The notes beneath the pieces were generated by a model. That model saw only the letters and a program-made list of their open reading frames with translations. It did not search any database and was not told where the DNA came from. From NCBI GenBank assembly GCA_043810355.1, contig JBDROB010000059.1, positions 1 to 19,050 of the forward strand: 19,050 bases of DNA, in the 5' to 3' direction. The first letter of the stretch is position 1. Each line of letters opens with the position of its first letter. The stretch is from JAZDHV01 sp043810355 (GTDB lineage Archaea; Nanobdellota; Nanobdellia; Woesearchaeales; JAGVYU01). The position numbers and the translations under genes were made by a program. Positions 1 to 9,029 of this stretch are shown here, one piece after another.

Positions 1-1
1 T

Positions 2-1945
2 GATGATGAGACTAATGATGGAAATTATGAATGTAATGATGGTGTTGATAATGATGGTGATGTTTTCATTGATAGGGATGATCCATTGTGTGATTCTCCT
101 ACTGATGATCATGAAGAAGGGGAATGTAATGATGGCATTGATAATGATTTAGATTTAGCTATTGATTATCCTGATGATTTTAGTTGTTCTGATTTGAATG
201 ATGATGATGAGACTCATCCTTTGGCTGAGTGTCAGGATGGTATTGATAATGACCTAGATGGTGACATAGATTATCCAAATGATCTTGGCTGTGACTCATA
301 TCAAGATGATGATGAGTCTGACGGACCAGTTCTTTGTTATGATGATTTGGATTGTGGAACATCTTGGACAGACACATATTGTTCAGGTTTAGACTTTTAT
401 ATAGATGATTATACACCAACATGTTATAATCCAGGATCTGAGAGAAGTTATTGTAATACAGAAACTGATACAAATACAGATTACTGTGATTACATCTGTG
501 ATGACAGCTTAGGCTGCGATTACACAGAATGTTCAGATAGCGTTGATAATGACTTTGACACATTTACAGATTATCCTGATGATTGGGGTTGCACTTCGTA
601 TTTTGATGATGATGAGACTAATGATGGTAATACAGAATGTACAGATGGTATTGACAATGATGGTGATGTCTTAATTGACATGCTTGATCCAGGATGTGAT
701 GGTCCATGGGATGACTCAGAGGATGAGCCAGCTATATGGAATCCATTAGATGATCAAAGCATACTGGAAGACAGTCCAGATAATACTTTAATATACAATG
801 ACCTAAATCTTGAATGCAATGATCCAGATGATCCAGAGATTATAACCATCACATCTACCCATAATCATTATGATTTGGTCTTTAATGGTGATAATCTTGA
901 AATTATCAATTTAGAGCTTGATTACACAGGAATTGAGACTGTTGACCTTGACTGCAATGGAGTTGCAGCAGACTTTGACTTGACAGTCCTTCCAGAGAAT
1001 GATGCGCCAGTTATCAGCGGATTGCCAGATGAAGATGTTTTCGAAGATACAGTAAATGATGATGTCTTTAATCTGAACGATTATACCGACGATCCAGATA
1101 ATTTGGACTCAGAATTAATTTACACTTTGATGTCTGTTTCAAACAGCAATCAATGTGGAATTTCAATTGACAACAGTGATAATGTTGATATTGTACCAGA
1201 CCTTTCATTTATAGGTTCATGTACAGCTGTTGTAAGGGCAGAAGATCCAACTGGATTATTTTCTGAAGATACATTTGTTGTAAATGTATTGTTCAATCCA
1301 TTGATTAATCATGGACCTTATTTCATATCAACACCTGTTACTCAATTAGTGATTAATGATCCAAGGGATTTTGTTGAAAAATATGAATATGATTCAGATG
1401 CAATAGATCCAGACAGTGATCCTCTAGTTTATTCAATTATAACAGGACCAGCTGGCATGACAATTGACCCAGTCACTGGATTGATTGAATGGGAGCCAGA
1501 TGAGGATCAGGCTGGTGAGAATCATGTTATCATAATGGTTTCCGACGGATTTTTGACAGACTTGCAAGAGTTTATCATTGATGTAATTATACCAGATGCG
1601 ATTTCATCTCCTCGTAGAAAGCTGTTTATTGACAGAATTAGTTTCGACGGAACATACTCAGATAAGTTTGAGGCAGGAAGCAATGTTCAGGCAGTAATTA
1701 CAATGACTAACAACGACTATTATGATATTAAAGAGATGACAGTCACATATACAATTCCTGAACTTGGAGTAAGAAGAAAGTTAGGTCCTTTTGGTATTGA
1801 TGCAAAAACAACAGTGACAAAACTTGCTGACTTAGAGATTCCAGATTGGGCAGATCCAGGAATTTATGACGTAAGGATCTCTATTGCCTCAACAAAAAGT
1901 GATGACTTAAGGAGAGTCCGTCATAGAGAATTAGAAATATATTAA
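2..1945 (+). CDS. Asp-rich secreted surface protein, 5' end outside the window
   Basis: The frame is open from base 2, so the true start lies upstream; the TTG at 86 is internal. About 648 residues are visible. The first ~245 are extremely rich in Asp and Cys. They contain five copies of a ~30-residue unit with the pattern E-C-x-D-G-x-D-N-D-x-D, then D-Y-P-D-D, a second Cys and D-D-D-E (near nt 26, 121, 226, 528, 635). Between copies 3 and 4 is a separate Cys-rich stretch. Such Asp ladders resemble calcium-binding extracellular repeats (inference). Residues ~245-435 look like cadherin-type beta domains (phrases such as DPDNLDSELIYT), and ~437-530 resemble a putative Ig (He_PIG-like) domain. 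The last ~105 residues form a CARDB-like beta domain similar to one in the next gene. There is no C-terminal membrane span, so the protein is probably released or held by a partner. Exact function is unknown. Confidence 0.85.
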   Translation, partial: DDETNDGNYECNDGVDNDGDVFIDRDDPLCDSPTDDHEEGECNDGIDNDLDLAIDYPDDFSCSDLNDDDETHPLAECQDGIDNDLDGDIDYPNDLGCDSYQDDDESDGPVLCYDDLDCGTSWTDTYCSGLDFYIDDYTPTCYNPGSERSYCNTETDTNTDYCDYICDDSLGCDYTECSDSVDNDFDTFTDYPDDWGCTSYFDDDETNDGNTECTDGIDNDGDVLIDMLDPGCDGPWDDSEDEPAIWNPLDDQSILEDSPDNTLIYNDLNLECNDPDDPEIITITSTHNHYDLVFNGDNLEIINLELDYTGIETVDLDCNGVAADFDLTVLPENDAPVISGLPDEDVFEDTVNDDVFNLNDYTDDPDNLDSELIYTLMSVSNSNQCGISIDNSDNVDIVPDLSFIGSCTAVVRAEDPTGLFSEDTFVVNVLFNPLINHGPYFISTPVTQLVINDPRDFVEKYEYDSDAIDPDSDPLVYSIITGPAGMTIDPVTGLIEWEPDEDQAGENHVIIMVSDGFLTDLQEFIIDVIIPDAISSPRRKLFIDRISFDGTYSDKFEAGSNVQAVITMTNNDYYDIKEMTVTYTIPELGVRRKLGPFGIDAKTTVTKLADLEIPDWADPGIYDVRISIASTKSDDLRRVRHRELEIY

Positions 1946-2086
1946 GTGATTAATATGAGGGGATATCTAAAAAAAGAAGGTGATGTATTGAAAGTTACGA
2001 GTGGAAATATATATAGTATGATACAATAATATTTAAATATAAGTTGTATTTACTATATCATAGTTATTAGGTGTAATCACTATATA

Positions 2087-2120
2087 ATACTCATTAATCG
2101 AAAGGTTTATAAATGAGTAT
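2087..2120 (+). promoter_or_regulatory. TATA box enclosed by a 9-bp inverted repeat
   Basis: The sequence GTTTATAAAT at 2105-2114 is a good archaeal TATA box, with the A-rich BRE-like bases CGAAA just upstream. It lies between the perfect arms ATACTCATT (2087-2095) and AATGAGTAT (2112-2120), which are separated by 16 bp. Transcription would start near 2137 and give a ~40-nt leader before the ATG at 2179. A dimeric regulator binding the arms would occlude TBP; that role is an inference from position. The remainder of 1946-2178 is AT-rich and shows no gene. Confidence 0.6.
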
Positions 2121-2165
2121 GTAATTACGTCCATATAACTATCAATATTAAAATAAAATTATATA

Positions 2166-2171
2166 GGGGGT
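2166..2171 (+). promoter_or_regulatory. Strong ribosome binding site
   Basis: The purine run GGGGGT at 2166-2171 lies 7 nt before the ATG at 2179. It is one of the clearest Shine-Dalgarno-like sites in the window, where many genes appear leaderless. With the good TATA box it suggests the following protein is made in quantity. Confidence 0.65.
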
Positions 2172-2178
2172 AAAACAA

Positions 2179-3486
2179 ATGAAAAGTAAAATATTCGGAA
2201 TGTTGTTAATGTTTCTGATAAGTGTCTTGGCACTTACAACAATTGCAAGTGCACAGATAGACGAGAGTTCAATAACAGTTTATCTCGACAATATTGAACT
2301 GTTTGAAGGAAACGACAACAACTTTGAAGTTATAGAGAGAGGAGAGACATTACCATTGAAAGTAAGATTCCAGGCAAATGAAACAACTGGAGCTACAGAC
2401 GATGTTGAGATCTCAGCTGAGATAAAAGGAGATGCAAGAGACGATGTTATCGCTGCTGAAACAGAGGTTTTTGACCTTGAAGATGGCGGATGGTACACAA
2501 AGAAATTAAATTTAAAATTGACTAAGAGAATGGAGCCTGGTCAATACGATATTAGAGTTAGGATTGAGGGAAGAACAAGAGACATATCAATAACAAATTA
2601 TTATAGATTGCTTGTTGAAACCCCAGAACATTTAATTGATATTGACGATGTTATCTTTTCACCTGCTGGAAAGGTAAAAGCTGGAAGAGCTCTATTGACA
2701 ACTGTTAGGGTTGAAAATAATGGAGACAGAAATGAAGACGGCGTTAAAGTTGAAGTATCTATACCAGAATTAGGAATTTCAGCTGCTGACTACATTGATG
2801 AGCTTGAGCCTGAGGGTGAAGATGACGATCAAACAACAAGTGAAGAGCTTTATATGAGGATTCCTGATTGTGCTGAAGCAGGAGATTACACAGTACAGAT
2901 CGATGTTACCTTTGATGATGGTGACGAGGTTGCTTCAACAACAAGGACAATCGAGGTTATTCCAAATGAAGCTTGTGAGCTTGATAACGTAGTTCCAACT
3001 ACACAACCAGAAGCTGGACCTTCTACAATAATCAAGGTTCAGGATGTATCAACTGGAGAAGGAGCAGCTGCTTACCAAGTGACAATTACTAATGCAGGTT
3101 CTTCAACAAGAGCTTACACAGTATCTGTTAATGGTGGAGACCAATTAGACGCTTCAATCCAGCCAAGTAACACAGTATTGGTAAATGCTGGTGATGCTGA
3201 CTCAGTTTTAGTATTCTTGTCAGCAAAGCAGGGCGTGCCAGCTGGTCAGTATGGATTCAGCTTATCTGTAAGTTCAGGAGACAGTGTTTTAAAACAGATT
3301 CCACTTACAGCAAATGTTGCTGGAACATCAGCTAGCGGTGTTGCTGGATCAAGCCTTAAGAGAGGCTTAGAGATTGGTTTGGTTGTTTTAGTTGTCCTTT
3401 TAGTTATTCTTGGCCTGATAATTGGATTTAACAAATTAAAAGGCGATGAAGACGAGGACGCAGAAGGAACACAAACCTATTATTAA
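2179..3486 (+). CDS. C-terminally anchored surface protein with tandem beta domains
   Basis: A 435-aa protein. Residues 1-26 are a typical signal peptide ending ASAQ. Three beta-rich modules follow: ~27-145, ~150-262 (CARDB-like, with the phrase VSIPELGI) and ~280-385 (NPCBM/NEW3-like, TITNAGSSTRAYTV). A single membrane span lies at ~398-418, followed by an acidic tail ending DEDEDAEGTQTYY. The second module resembles the C-terminal domain of the upstream protein (there TYTIPELGV), so the two may share ancestry or pack in the same surface layer. A strong TATA box, a strong ribosome binding site and a clean terminator point to a highly expressed single-gene unit, perhaps a major envelope protein (inference). 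No catalytic motif is visible. Confidence 0.85.
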   Translation: MKSKIFGMLLMFLISVLALTTIASAQIDESSITVYLDNIELFEGNDNNFEVIERGETLPLKVRFQANETTGATDDVEISAEIKGDARDDVIAAETEVFDLEDGGWYTKKLNLKLTKRMEPGQYDIRVRIEGRTRDISITNYYRLLVETPEHLIDIDDVIFSPAGKVKAGRALLTTVRVENNGDRNEDGVKVEVSIPELGISAADYIDELEPEGEDDDQTTSEELYMRIPDCAEAGDYTVQIDVTFDDGDEVASTTRTIEVIPNEACELDNVVPTTQPEAGPSTIIKVQDVSTGEGAAAYQVTITNAGSSTRAYTVSVNGGDQLDASIQPSNTVLVNAGDADSVLVFLSAKQGVPAGQYGFSLSVSSGDSVLKQIPLTANVAGTSASGVAGSSLKRGLEIGLVVLVVLLVILGLIIGFNKLKGDEDEDAEGTQTYY

Positions 3487-3488
3487 TT

Positions 3489-3530
3489 GTTGTTCCGAAC
3501 AACACCAAAAATTCTAATTTTTTTTATTTT
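3489..3530 (+). terminator. Hairpin plus T-run terminator
   Basis: Three bases after the stop codon is the perfect inverted repeat GTTGTTC / GAACAAC (3489-3495 and 3497-3503). A T-rich tract follows that includes eight consecutive T near 3518. This resembles an intrinsic terminator, which is uncommon in archaea, where plain T-runs usually suffice. The rest of 3504-3775 is AT-rich and shows no gene; a weak TATA-like GTTTAAAAAT lies at ~3667-3676. Confidence 0.55.
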
Positions 3531-3775
3531 ACTTTTCATTTACTCCTTTATTTTTTTATTTTTAATTTTTTTATCAATCTAATCTAATTCTTTCAGTATT
3601 TTATCAATTTTAAACTAATTCTTCCATTAATCTCTAGTGCAATATCAACCTATATATTCTAAAATAGTTTAAAAATCATATTTCTTTAACAATAGTATTA
3701 TTTTTAATACTCCTAGTTTTTTAACTTTGAGATAGGGTTTATTTGGGGGATTATTACAAAAATGGTTGGTATTAT

Positions 3776-6700
3776 ATGAATAAATCCATAAAATATACTT
3801 TAACGTTTATACTTTTATTGTCAATAATTCTTTTGATTAGCTTAACCTCTAATGTTTATGCAACAAACAGTATGAATGCATACACAGATGCTGAAATTAG
3901 GACATGCTCTTGTGTTGAATCAATAAACACAATAATAGTGGAAAATAATGACATTTATTCTCGAAGTTACGAAGTAAAGATATACAATAATAAGATCTCA
4001 AAGTGGGTTACAATAGCCCCTTATCTCTTCAATTTAGATTCTGGAGAGTCAATTGATTTATATCAGCATATTAAGGTCCCATGCTTCTATGATAAAGGCT
4101 TATATGACCATAAAATTCAGATAAAATCATCATCTGGTGAGGTCAAGGAGATAAATCAGAATGTAATCATCCAGAATTGTCAGAACTTAGAAGTCATTCC
4201 TTTGATAAATTCACAAAAGATCTGTGGATGTGACAAGGCAGATTACGAACTCCAAATCAATAATGTTGGTTTTTTCAAAGAAGAATATGAAGTTTATGTT
4301 GATTCATTCAATGATGCCTCTACAACTGATCAAAACCCTCTTATTATTGATCCAGGTGCTGGTAAGATCACTACCTTAAGTATTGATCCTTCTTGCGAAG
4401 ATGTGGGGAATTATACAATTGAAGCATCAGTTCTTGCTACACAATCTAAGTTTCTTACAAAATTTCCTCTGGATCTTCAGGTGGACAATTGTTACGATTA
4501 TAATGTTAAGCTGGGTGAAGTTTTATCTACTCAAGCTCAAGCATCAAATAATGATTTTAAGGAAATCATTTATGATTATGATATTTGCGAGTCCTTGCCT
4601 GTAAAAATCCCTGTTAAGATTGATAATCCAGGACCGATTGAGAATTCATATGACATTGAAATTTCTCCAATTGATGATATCTTATCTATTGATACAAATA
4701 AGGTATCTGTTGGCTCAGGCCAGTCAAGATTAGTATACCTAAATGTCAAACCTCTGGTTGGAGATGAATATTCAATAACTTATTCAATTGATATAAAATC
4801 TGATATAGGAAAGATTAGCAAATCTTTGTCTCTTCCTCTCAATATTGAGAATTGTTTTGTTCCAAAGATTGGTAAGGGATCAAAGAGGATAAAGGTAAGC
4901 TATTCTGAATCCATTACTTCAATTCTTATCAAGAATTCAGGGAATAAATTAGCTGATTATGAACTGTCTCTTGAGACAGATCAGCCTTGGATTTCATCAC
5001 AGCAGAAATCTGTTGCCTTAGCTCCTTCAGAATCAACATCCTTTAGCATTATTACAAAACCTTTTGAAGATACTCCCCCTGGAAATTATCTGGTCAAATT
5101 AAAGGTTAAATCTAGTAACAATATTGTTTATGTCCAGCCTTTTATAATCAATCTTAAGAAGTCAAGTGTAATTATTGATTTTTTTTCTTTATTCTGGATT
5201 TATTTTATTATTGCCTTGATAATATTGATTGTTGTCCTGATTATCCTTTCTTTGTCAAAGGATATTGTTAAAAAGAGTAGATTGAAGAAGATTGCAGAAA
5301 AGGCTCAAATAATAGAGAAAGTAAAAAAAGTAAAATCTGTTATCAAAAAAGAGGTCAAGAAAGAGCCAAAAAAAGAAATCAAGAAAGAGCCTGAAAAAAT
5401 TAAAAAAGAAGTGGTTGCAAGAAAAAAGTACAAGGTTGAGATATGGCATATCATTTTGGTTATTGTTATTGCGATTGTGGCTGCAGTCCTAATCTATGTC
5501 TTTCTGACTTACCCTATCACTCCTTTTATCAGGTCATTATTTGTTCCTCTTAATGCTACAACTACAACAATAGAGGAAGTGACAACGACTGAAGCGGTTG
5601 CAACTGAACCACCTCTCACATCCAAGATTGGGCCTTTGTATGAGAAAATTAAGGGTATTATAGGTTCAATAAAGGATACGATCTTTGGATACTTTAAATC
5701 AGCTTATAATTTTGTCTTATTGTATAAATGGTTTTTCTTGGCAGGAATTATCTTATTGTTACTAATCATCATTATTTTAATCTTTAGAAAACCTCTTCTT
5801 AGATTTTCAAGGAAAACTACTGGAAAAATAAGATCTAGATATGGCAGATGGAAAGTGAAAAGGGCAAGGAAAAAAGAGATCAATAAGAAAAATAGGGAAA
5901 AGAAAAGATTAGAACAAGAGAAAAAGAGAATAGAACAAGAAAAAAAGGGAATTGAACAAGAGAAAAAGAGAAAAGAATTGATAAAAAAAGTTGAGGAAAA
6001 GCCATTAAAGAGAGTCAAGGTAGGGCCTGTTAAGAAATTAGTATTAAAGGATTCAAAAGAGGAAAAGAAAAGACCTCCTGTTTGGCCTATATTCTTGATT
6101 ATCTTGATTGCAATAATTGTCACTGCCTTTTATTACATGAATATGTTGCCATTCTTGCCTTATGAAAATGTTACAGCAACAACTGCAATAGAGATTCCAG
6201 AGACAACAACTTTGGCTGAAACAACAACCACTTTGATTGAGACTACAACCTCATCATTTGTAGATGTCACAACTACTAGCGAGATACCATTAACAACATC
6301 AACAACTTTATCTGGAGAAAATATAGGATTATTTCAGACATTATCAGACTCGCTCAACAATGTGATAACACCTGTTAGAAACCTGATTAATGATTATCTC
6401 CCTTATATCATTGCTGGAATCATTGTCCTGGTTCTTTTGATAATTCTGATTAGGGTAATATCTTTTATTTCAAAGGGGCCAAAAAAAGAAAAGCCAGTAA
6501 TAATAGAAAAAATTGATGAGATCAAGAAAGATGAGACTATAAAAGAGGAAATAAAGAAAGATCAAAAGATTAAACCAAAAAAACTGGCTGAAAAGCATGT
6601 AAAAAAATATGATCAGATTGGTCCTGAGATTGTTGAGCCAAAAATCTGGCCTGCTTTATTGTTTTTACTTGTGCTTCTTGCAATATTGATTGCCTTGATA

Positions 6701-8464
6701 TATTATATCCATAAGAAGATTGGAATACTCAACATTCTAAGTTTTTTATATGGAATTGTTAAATCAATCTTTTTAGGTGTATGGAGCATAATAAAATTTA
6801 TCTTGCTTTTTTTGATGAATAATCTCACTTACATTATTATTGGCATTTTAATTGTCATTATTTTGATTATTATACGCTCATATGTTAAAAAGAGGAGTAG
6901 CGCATATTATTTTGAAAAATCACTCTCAACATACTCAGTTGGTGATGATGTCACAATCCCAGTGAATGAGAAGATTGGTATTGGTGAGATATCATTTAGG
7001 ATCAGAAGCAGGATTAGTAATGCATCAATCTCTATCAAAGGTTTGAAAATAAAGCCTACTTTCATCAGGCCTTCCCCTCATGTTTATAGGTATTTTGAGA
7101 TAAATACAAAAAATATAAGTGAGAACAACCTTTCAAATGTCCTTCTGAGGTTCAGGGTTAAGAAATCATGGATTCTGTATAATGATATTGATCCAAAATC
7201 AATTACTATAAAAAGGTATGAAAAGCGCCAATGGATTGATATTTCTACTAAGATCATTGATGAGGATGACTCATTCCTTTTTTTTGAGACAAAACTTCCT
7301 GATTTTAGCTATTATGCAATTGCTGGCTTGAAAAAGGAAAAACCTGTTATTTTGGAAAAAAAGCCTATTATTGAATTTAAAAAAATGGAAAAGCCTGTTG
7401 AAAAGACTGTCATAGTTGCACCAAAAAAGATAATAGAAAAGCCAAAAGAAAAGATAATCAAGGAAAAAAATCCAAAAAAAGAGGATGATCTCCAATGGCC
7501 GATCTATCTGCTGATTTTAGTGATCATAGCTGTTATTGTCAGCTTGGTATATTATAATTATGATTCAATCTCTTCTTTGATTACTCCAACCTCAGAGACA
7601 ACATCGACCTCAGCTGAAACAACATCAACAACGATTATTGTAACAACCTTGGTCACAATACCTGAAAAACCTACTACAACGATTGAGGAGTTTAGGACTG
7701 ATGAGATCCTTAGCTCAATATCTGATGGGCGTTATAAGTATAATCCTGAAGGCAAGGTTGTCAACACTGAGTCCAAAGCAGTCCTTTCTAACGATGAGTT
7801 GGCTGATTTGTTGATGGATAATATGGTTGATATTATTGTTAAGACAAAACTTTCTGTCAATGAATTGAATAATCTGATCAGAATTTTATCTGTTAATAAG
7901 ACTATTATTGATGAAAAAGGTATTCCTATCCAGGTTTGGAATTTTGATGAGAATAGATCATTGGATCTTTCTCAATATTTCATTGATCCTGATGGTGATA
8001 AGCTGGTTTATTCAGCTGAGTCTACAGATCATATAAATATTGATATTGACAATGAACTTGGCATAGCTACATTAATCCATGACCCAGGATTTAGTGGCGC
8101 TGAAACAGTGGTATTTACAGCTGATGATGGTAAAGGAGGTGTAGTTAAGAGCAATAAGGTAATGCTTATTGTTAAGAAAGCTCCTGAAGTTCCTATTTCA
8201 GAGAAAATTAAAGAGGATTTGAATGATTTTACAGGCAAGATTAAGGAAAGTGTCAGTTCCATATTTAGCAAGCCAATATCTTTTTTAATTGATTATCTCA
8301 ATTACATTATTGCAGGCTTAGTCATTGTTTTTATCATCATATTGTTTGTAAAATATAATGACAAGATCCTTGATTTTTTGGATGAGAATAACAATAAAGA
8401 TAGTAAGTCTGATAAAGTTAGTAAAAAGGAGATTGAAAAGAAAAATAAGAATTCTAAAAAATAA
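3776..8464 (+). CDS. Giant multi-pass surface protein with repeated membrane-hairpin modules
   Basis: I start at ATG 3776 (1562 aa) because MNKSIKYTLTFILLLS begins a clean signal peptide; an in-frame TTG at 3743 adds 11 residues. Residues ~30-465 form an ectodomain of four beta modules punctuated by paired Cys. Nine membrane spans follow, starting near 470, 556, 652, 770, 877, 958, 1017, 1241 and 1509. Entry spans begin with W or WP (IWHII, VWPIF, IWPAL, QWPIY). Exit spans share a YIIAGI-like core. Lys/Glu-rich, partly coiled-coil segments (for example ~699-739) fall on the predicted cytoplasmic side. Thr-rich mucin-like loops (~592, ~799-845, ~1272-1305) fall outside. Residues ~1042-1186 resemble a PGF-pre-PGF domain, and ~1388-1469 a cadherin-like domain. 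The C-terminal tail is Lys-rich. I do not recognise the full architecture. It may anchor or organise the envelope (inference). Confidence 0.85.
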   Translation: MNKSIKYTLTFILLLSIILLISLTSNVYATNSMNAYTDAEIRTCSCVESINTIIVENNDIYSRSYEVKIYNNKISKWVTIAPYLFNLDSGESIDLYQHIKVPCFYDKGLYDHKIQIKSSSGEVKEINQNVIIQNCQNLEVIPLINSQKICGCDKADYELQINNVGFFKEEYEVYVDSFNDASTTDQNPLIIDPGAGKITTLSIDPSCEDVGNYTIEASVLATQSKFLTKFPLDLQVDNCYDYNVKLGEVLSTQAQASNNDFKEIIYDYDICESLPVKIPVKIDNPGPIENSYDIEISPIDDILSIDTNKVSVGSGQSRLVYLNVKPLVGDEYSITYSIDIKSDIGKISKSLSLPLNIENCFVPKIGKGSKRIKVSYSESITSILIKNSGNKLADYELSLETDQPWISSQQKSVALAPSESTSFSIITKPFEDTPPGNYLVKLKVKSSNNIVYVQPFIINLKKSSVIIDFFSLFWIYFIIALIILIVVLIILSLSKDIVKKSRLKKIAEKAQIIEKVKKVKSVIKKEVKKEPKKEIKKEPEKIKKEVVARKKYKVEIWHIILVIVIAIVAAVLIYVFLTYPITPFIRSLFVPLNATTTTIEEVTTTEAVATEPPLTSKIGPLYEKIKGIIGSIKDTIFGYFKSAYNFVLLYKWFFLAGIILLLLIIIILIFRKPLLRFSRKTTGKIRSRYGRWKVKRARKKEINKKNREKKRLEQEKKRIEQEKKGIEQEKKRKELIKKVEEKPLKRVKVGPVKKLVLKDSKEEKKRPPVWPIFLIILIAIIVTAFYYMNMLPFLPYENVTATTAIEIPETTTLAETTTTLIETTTSSFVDVTTTSEIPLTTSTTLSGENIGLFQTLSDSLNNVITPVRNLINDYLPYIIAGIIVLVLLIILIRVISFISKGPKKEKPVIIEKIDEIKKDETIKEEIKKDQKIKPKKLAEKHVKKYDQIGPEIVEPKIWPALLFLLVLLAILIALIYYIHKKIGILNILSFLYGIVKSIFLGVWSIIKFILLFLMNNLTYIIIGILIVIILIIIRSYVKKRSSAYYFEKSLSTYSVGDDVTIPVNEKIGIGEISFRIRSRISNASISIKGLKIKPTFIRPSPHVYRYFEINTKNISENNLSNVLLRFRVKKSWILYNDIDPKSITIKRYEKRQWIDISTKIIDEDDSFLFFETKLPDFSYYAIAGLKKEKPVILEKKPIIEFKKMEKPVEKTVIVAPKKIIEKPKEKIIKEKNPKKEDDLQWPIYLLILVIIAVIVSLVYYNYDSISSLITPTSETTSTSAETTSTTIIVTTLVTIPEKPTTTIEEFRTDEILSSISDGRYKYNPEGKVVNTESKAVLSNDELADLLMDNMVDIIVKTKLSVNELNNLIRILSVNKTIIDEKGIPIQVWNFDENRSLDLSQYFIDPDGDKLVYSAESTDHINIDIDNELGIATLIHDPGFSGAETVVFTADDGKGGVVKSNKVMLIVKKAPEVPISEKIKEDLNDFTGKIKESVSSIFSKPISFLIDYLNYIIAGLVIVFIIILFVKYNDKILDFLDENNNKDSKSDKVSKKEIEKKNKNSKK

Positions 8465-8465
8465 G

Positions 8466-8478
8466 AAATTTTATAAAT
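8466..8478 (+). promoter_or_regulatory. TATA box for flavodoxin-like gene, leaderless
   Basis: GAAATTTTATAAAT, centred near 8474, lies about 27 nt before the ATG at 8501. Transcription would begin at or next to the start codon. No ribosome binding site is visible in the T-rich bases before the ATG, consistent with a leaderless mRNA. Confidence 0.55.
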
Positions 8479-8500
8479 AATAAAAAATTATTATTTTTCC

Positions 8501-8980
8501 ATGAAAACATTAGTAGTCTATTATTCAAGGACTGGAAACACCAGAACAATAGCTGAGTCTATTTCTGAATCATTGTCATGTGATATTGAAGAGTTGACTG
8601 ATAATAAGAAGAGGACTGGCCCTCTTGGATATCTGATTTGCGGAAAAGAAGGTTCAATGAAAAGCACTCCGAAAATAAATGATCTAAATAAGGATATTAG
8701 TGAATACAAACTTATCATTATTGGCACTCCTATTTGGAGTTTTAATATGTCAGGGCCAATAAGATCTTTTGTCACAAAATTCAAGGATTCTATTGGTAAA
8801 GTGGCCTTCTTTTGCACAGAAGGTGGTAGGGGTGGTGAAATAGCATTCAAAGAGATGTCAGAAATACTTTGGAAACAACCATTGGCAACATTGGAGATAA
8901 CATCTCATGATATTAGGGATAAAACTGTAGTGGATAAAATGAATATTTTCATCTCTAAAATCCTGAATTCAAAGAAATAG
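8501..8980 (+). CDS. Flavodoxin-like FMN-binding protein
   Basis: A 159-aa soluble protein, the usual length for a short-chain flavodoxin. It opens MKTLVVYYSRTGNTRTIAES: beta strand 1 followed by the phosphate-binding loop S9-R-T-G-N-T14 that grips the FMN phosphate in this family. The segment IIGTPIWSFNMSGPIRSF (~75-95) matches the flavin-edge loop with an aromatic residue. FFCTEGGRGG (~107-116) matches the next strand and loop. Members carry low-potential electrons or act as NAD(P)H-quinone-type reductases, usually in the cytosol; the partner here is unknown. The gene has its own promoter just after the giant surface-protein gene and is not clearly in an operon with it. Confidence 0.85.
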   Translation: MKTLVVYYSRTGNTRTIAESISESLSCDIEELTDNKKRTGPLGYLICGKEGSMKSTPKINDLNKDISEYKLIIIGTPIWSFNMSGPIRSFVTKFKDSIGKVAFFCTEGGRGGEIAFKEMSEILWKQPLATLEITSHDIRDKTVVDKMNIFISKILNSKK

Positions 8981-8999
8981 TCACTACTCAACCGTAACA

Positions 9000-9010
9000 T
9001 TTTTAAATCA
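9000..9010 (+). promoter_or_regulatory. TATA box, leaderless promoter
   Basis: TTTTTAAATCA is centred about 26 nt before the ATG at 9030. No ribosome binding site precedes the ATG (TTGATTCTTT). The gene therefore seems to be transcribed from its start codon, like the flavodoxin gene before it. Confidence 0.5.
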
Positions 9011-9029
9011 ATTTATACTTTGATTCTTT

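Noticed and set aside
180..563. 127-aa minus-strand frame rich in His and Asn
   Set aside because: It is the antisense of the Asp-rich repeats (GAT read as ATC/CAT) with no start signals.
86..1945. TTG at 86 as the start of the first gene
   Set aside because: The same frame is open to base 2 and encodes another copy of the Asp-rich repeat, so the gene begins outside the window.
1955..2029. 24-codon frame after the Asp-rich gene
   Set aside because: Very short, no ribosome binding site, and the composition matches the AT-rich spacer.
5704..6123. 139-aa minus-strand frame rich in Phe and Ser
   Set aside because: It is the antisense of the Lys-rich coiled segment of the giant surface protein; the Phe runs mirror AAA/AAG lysine codons.
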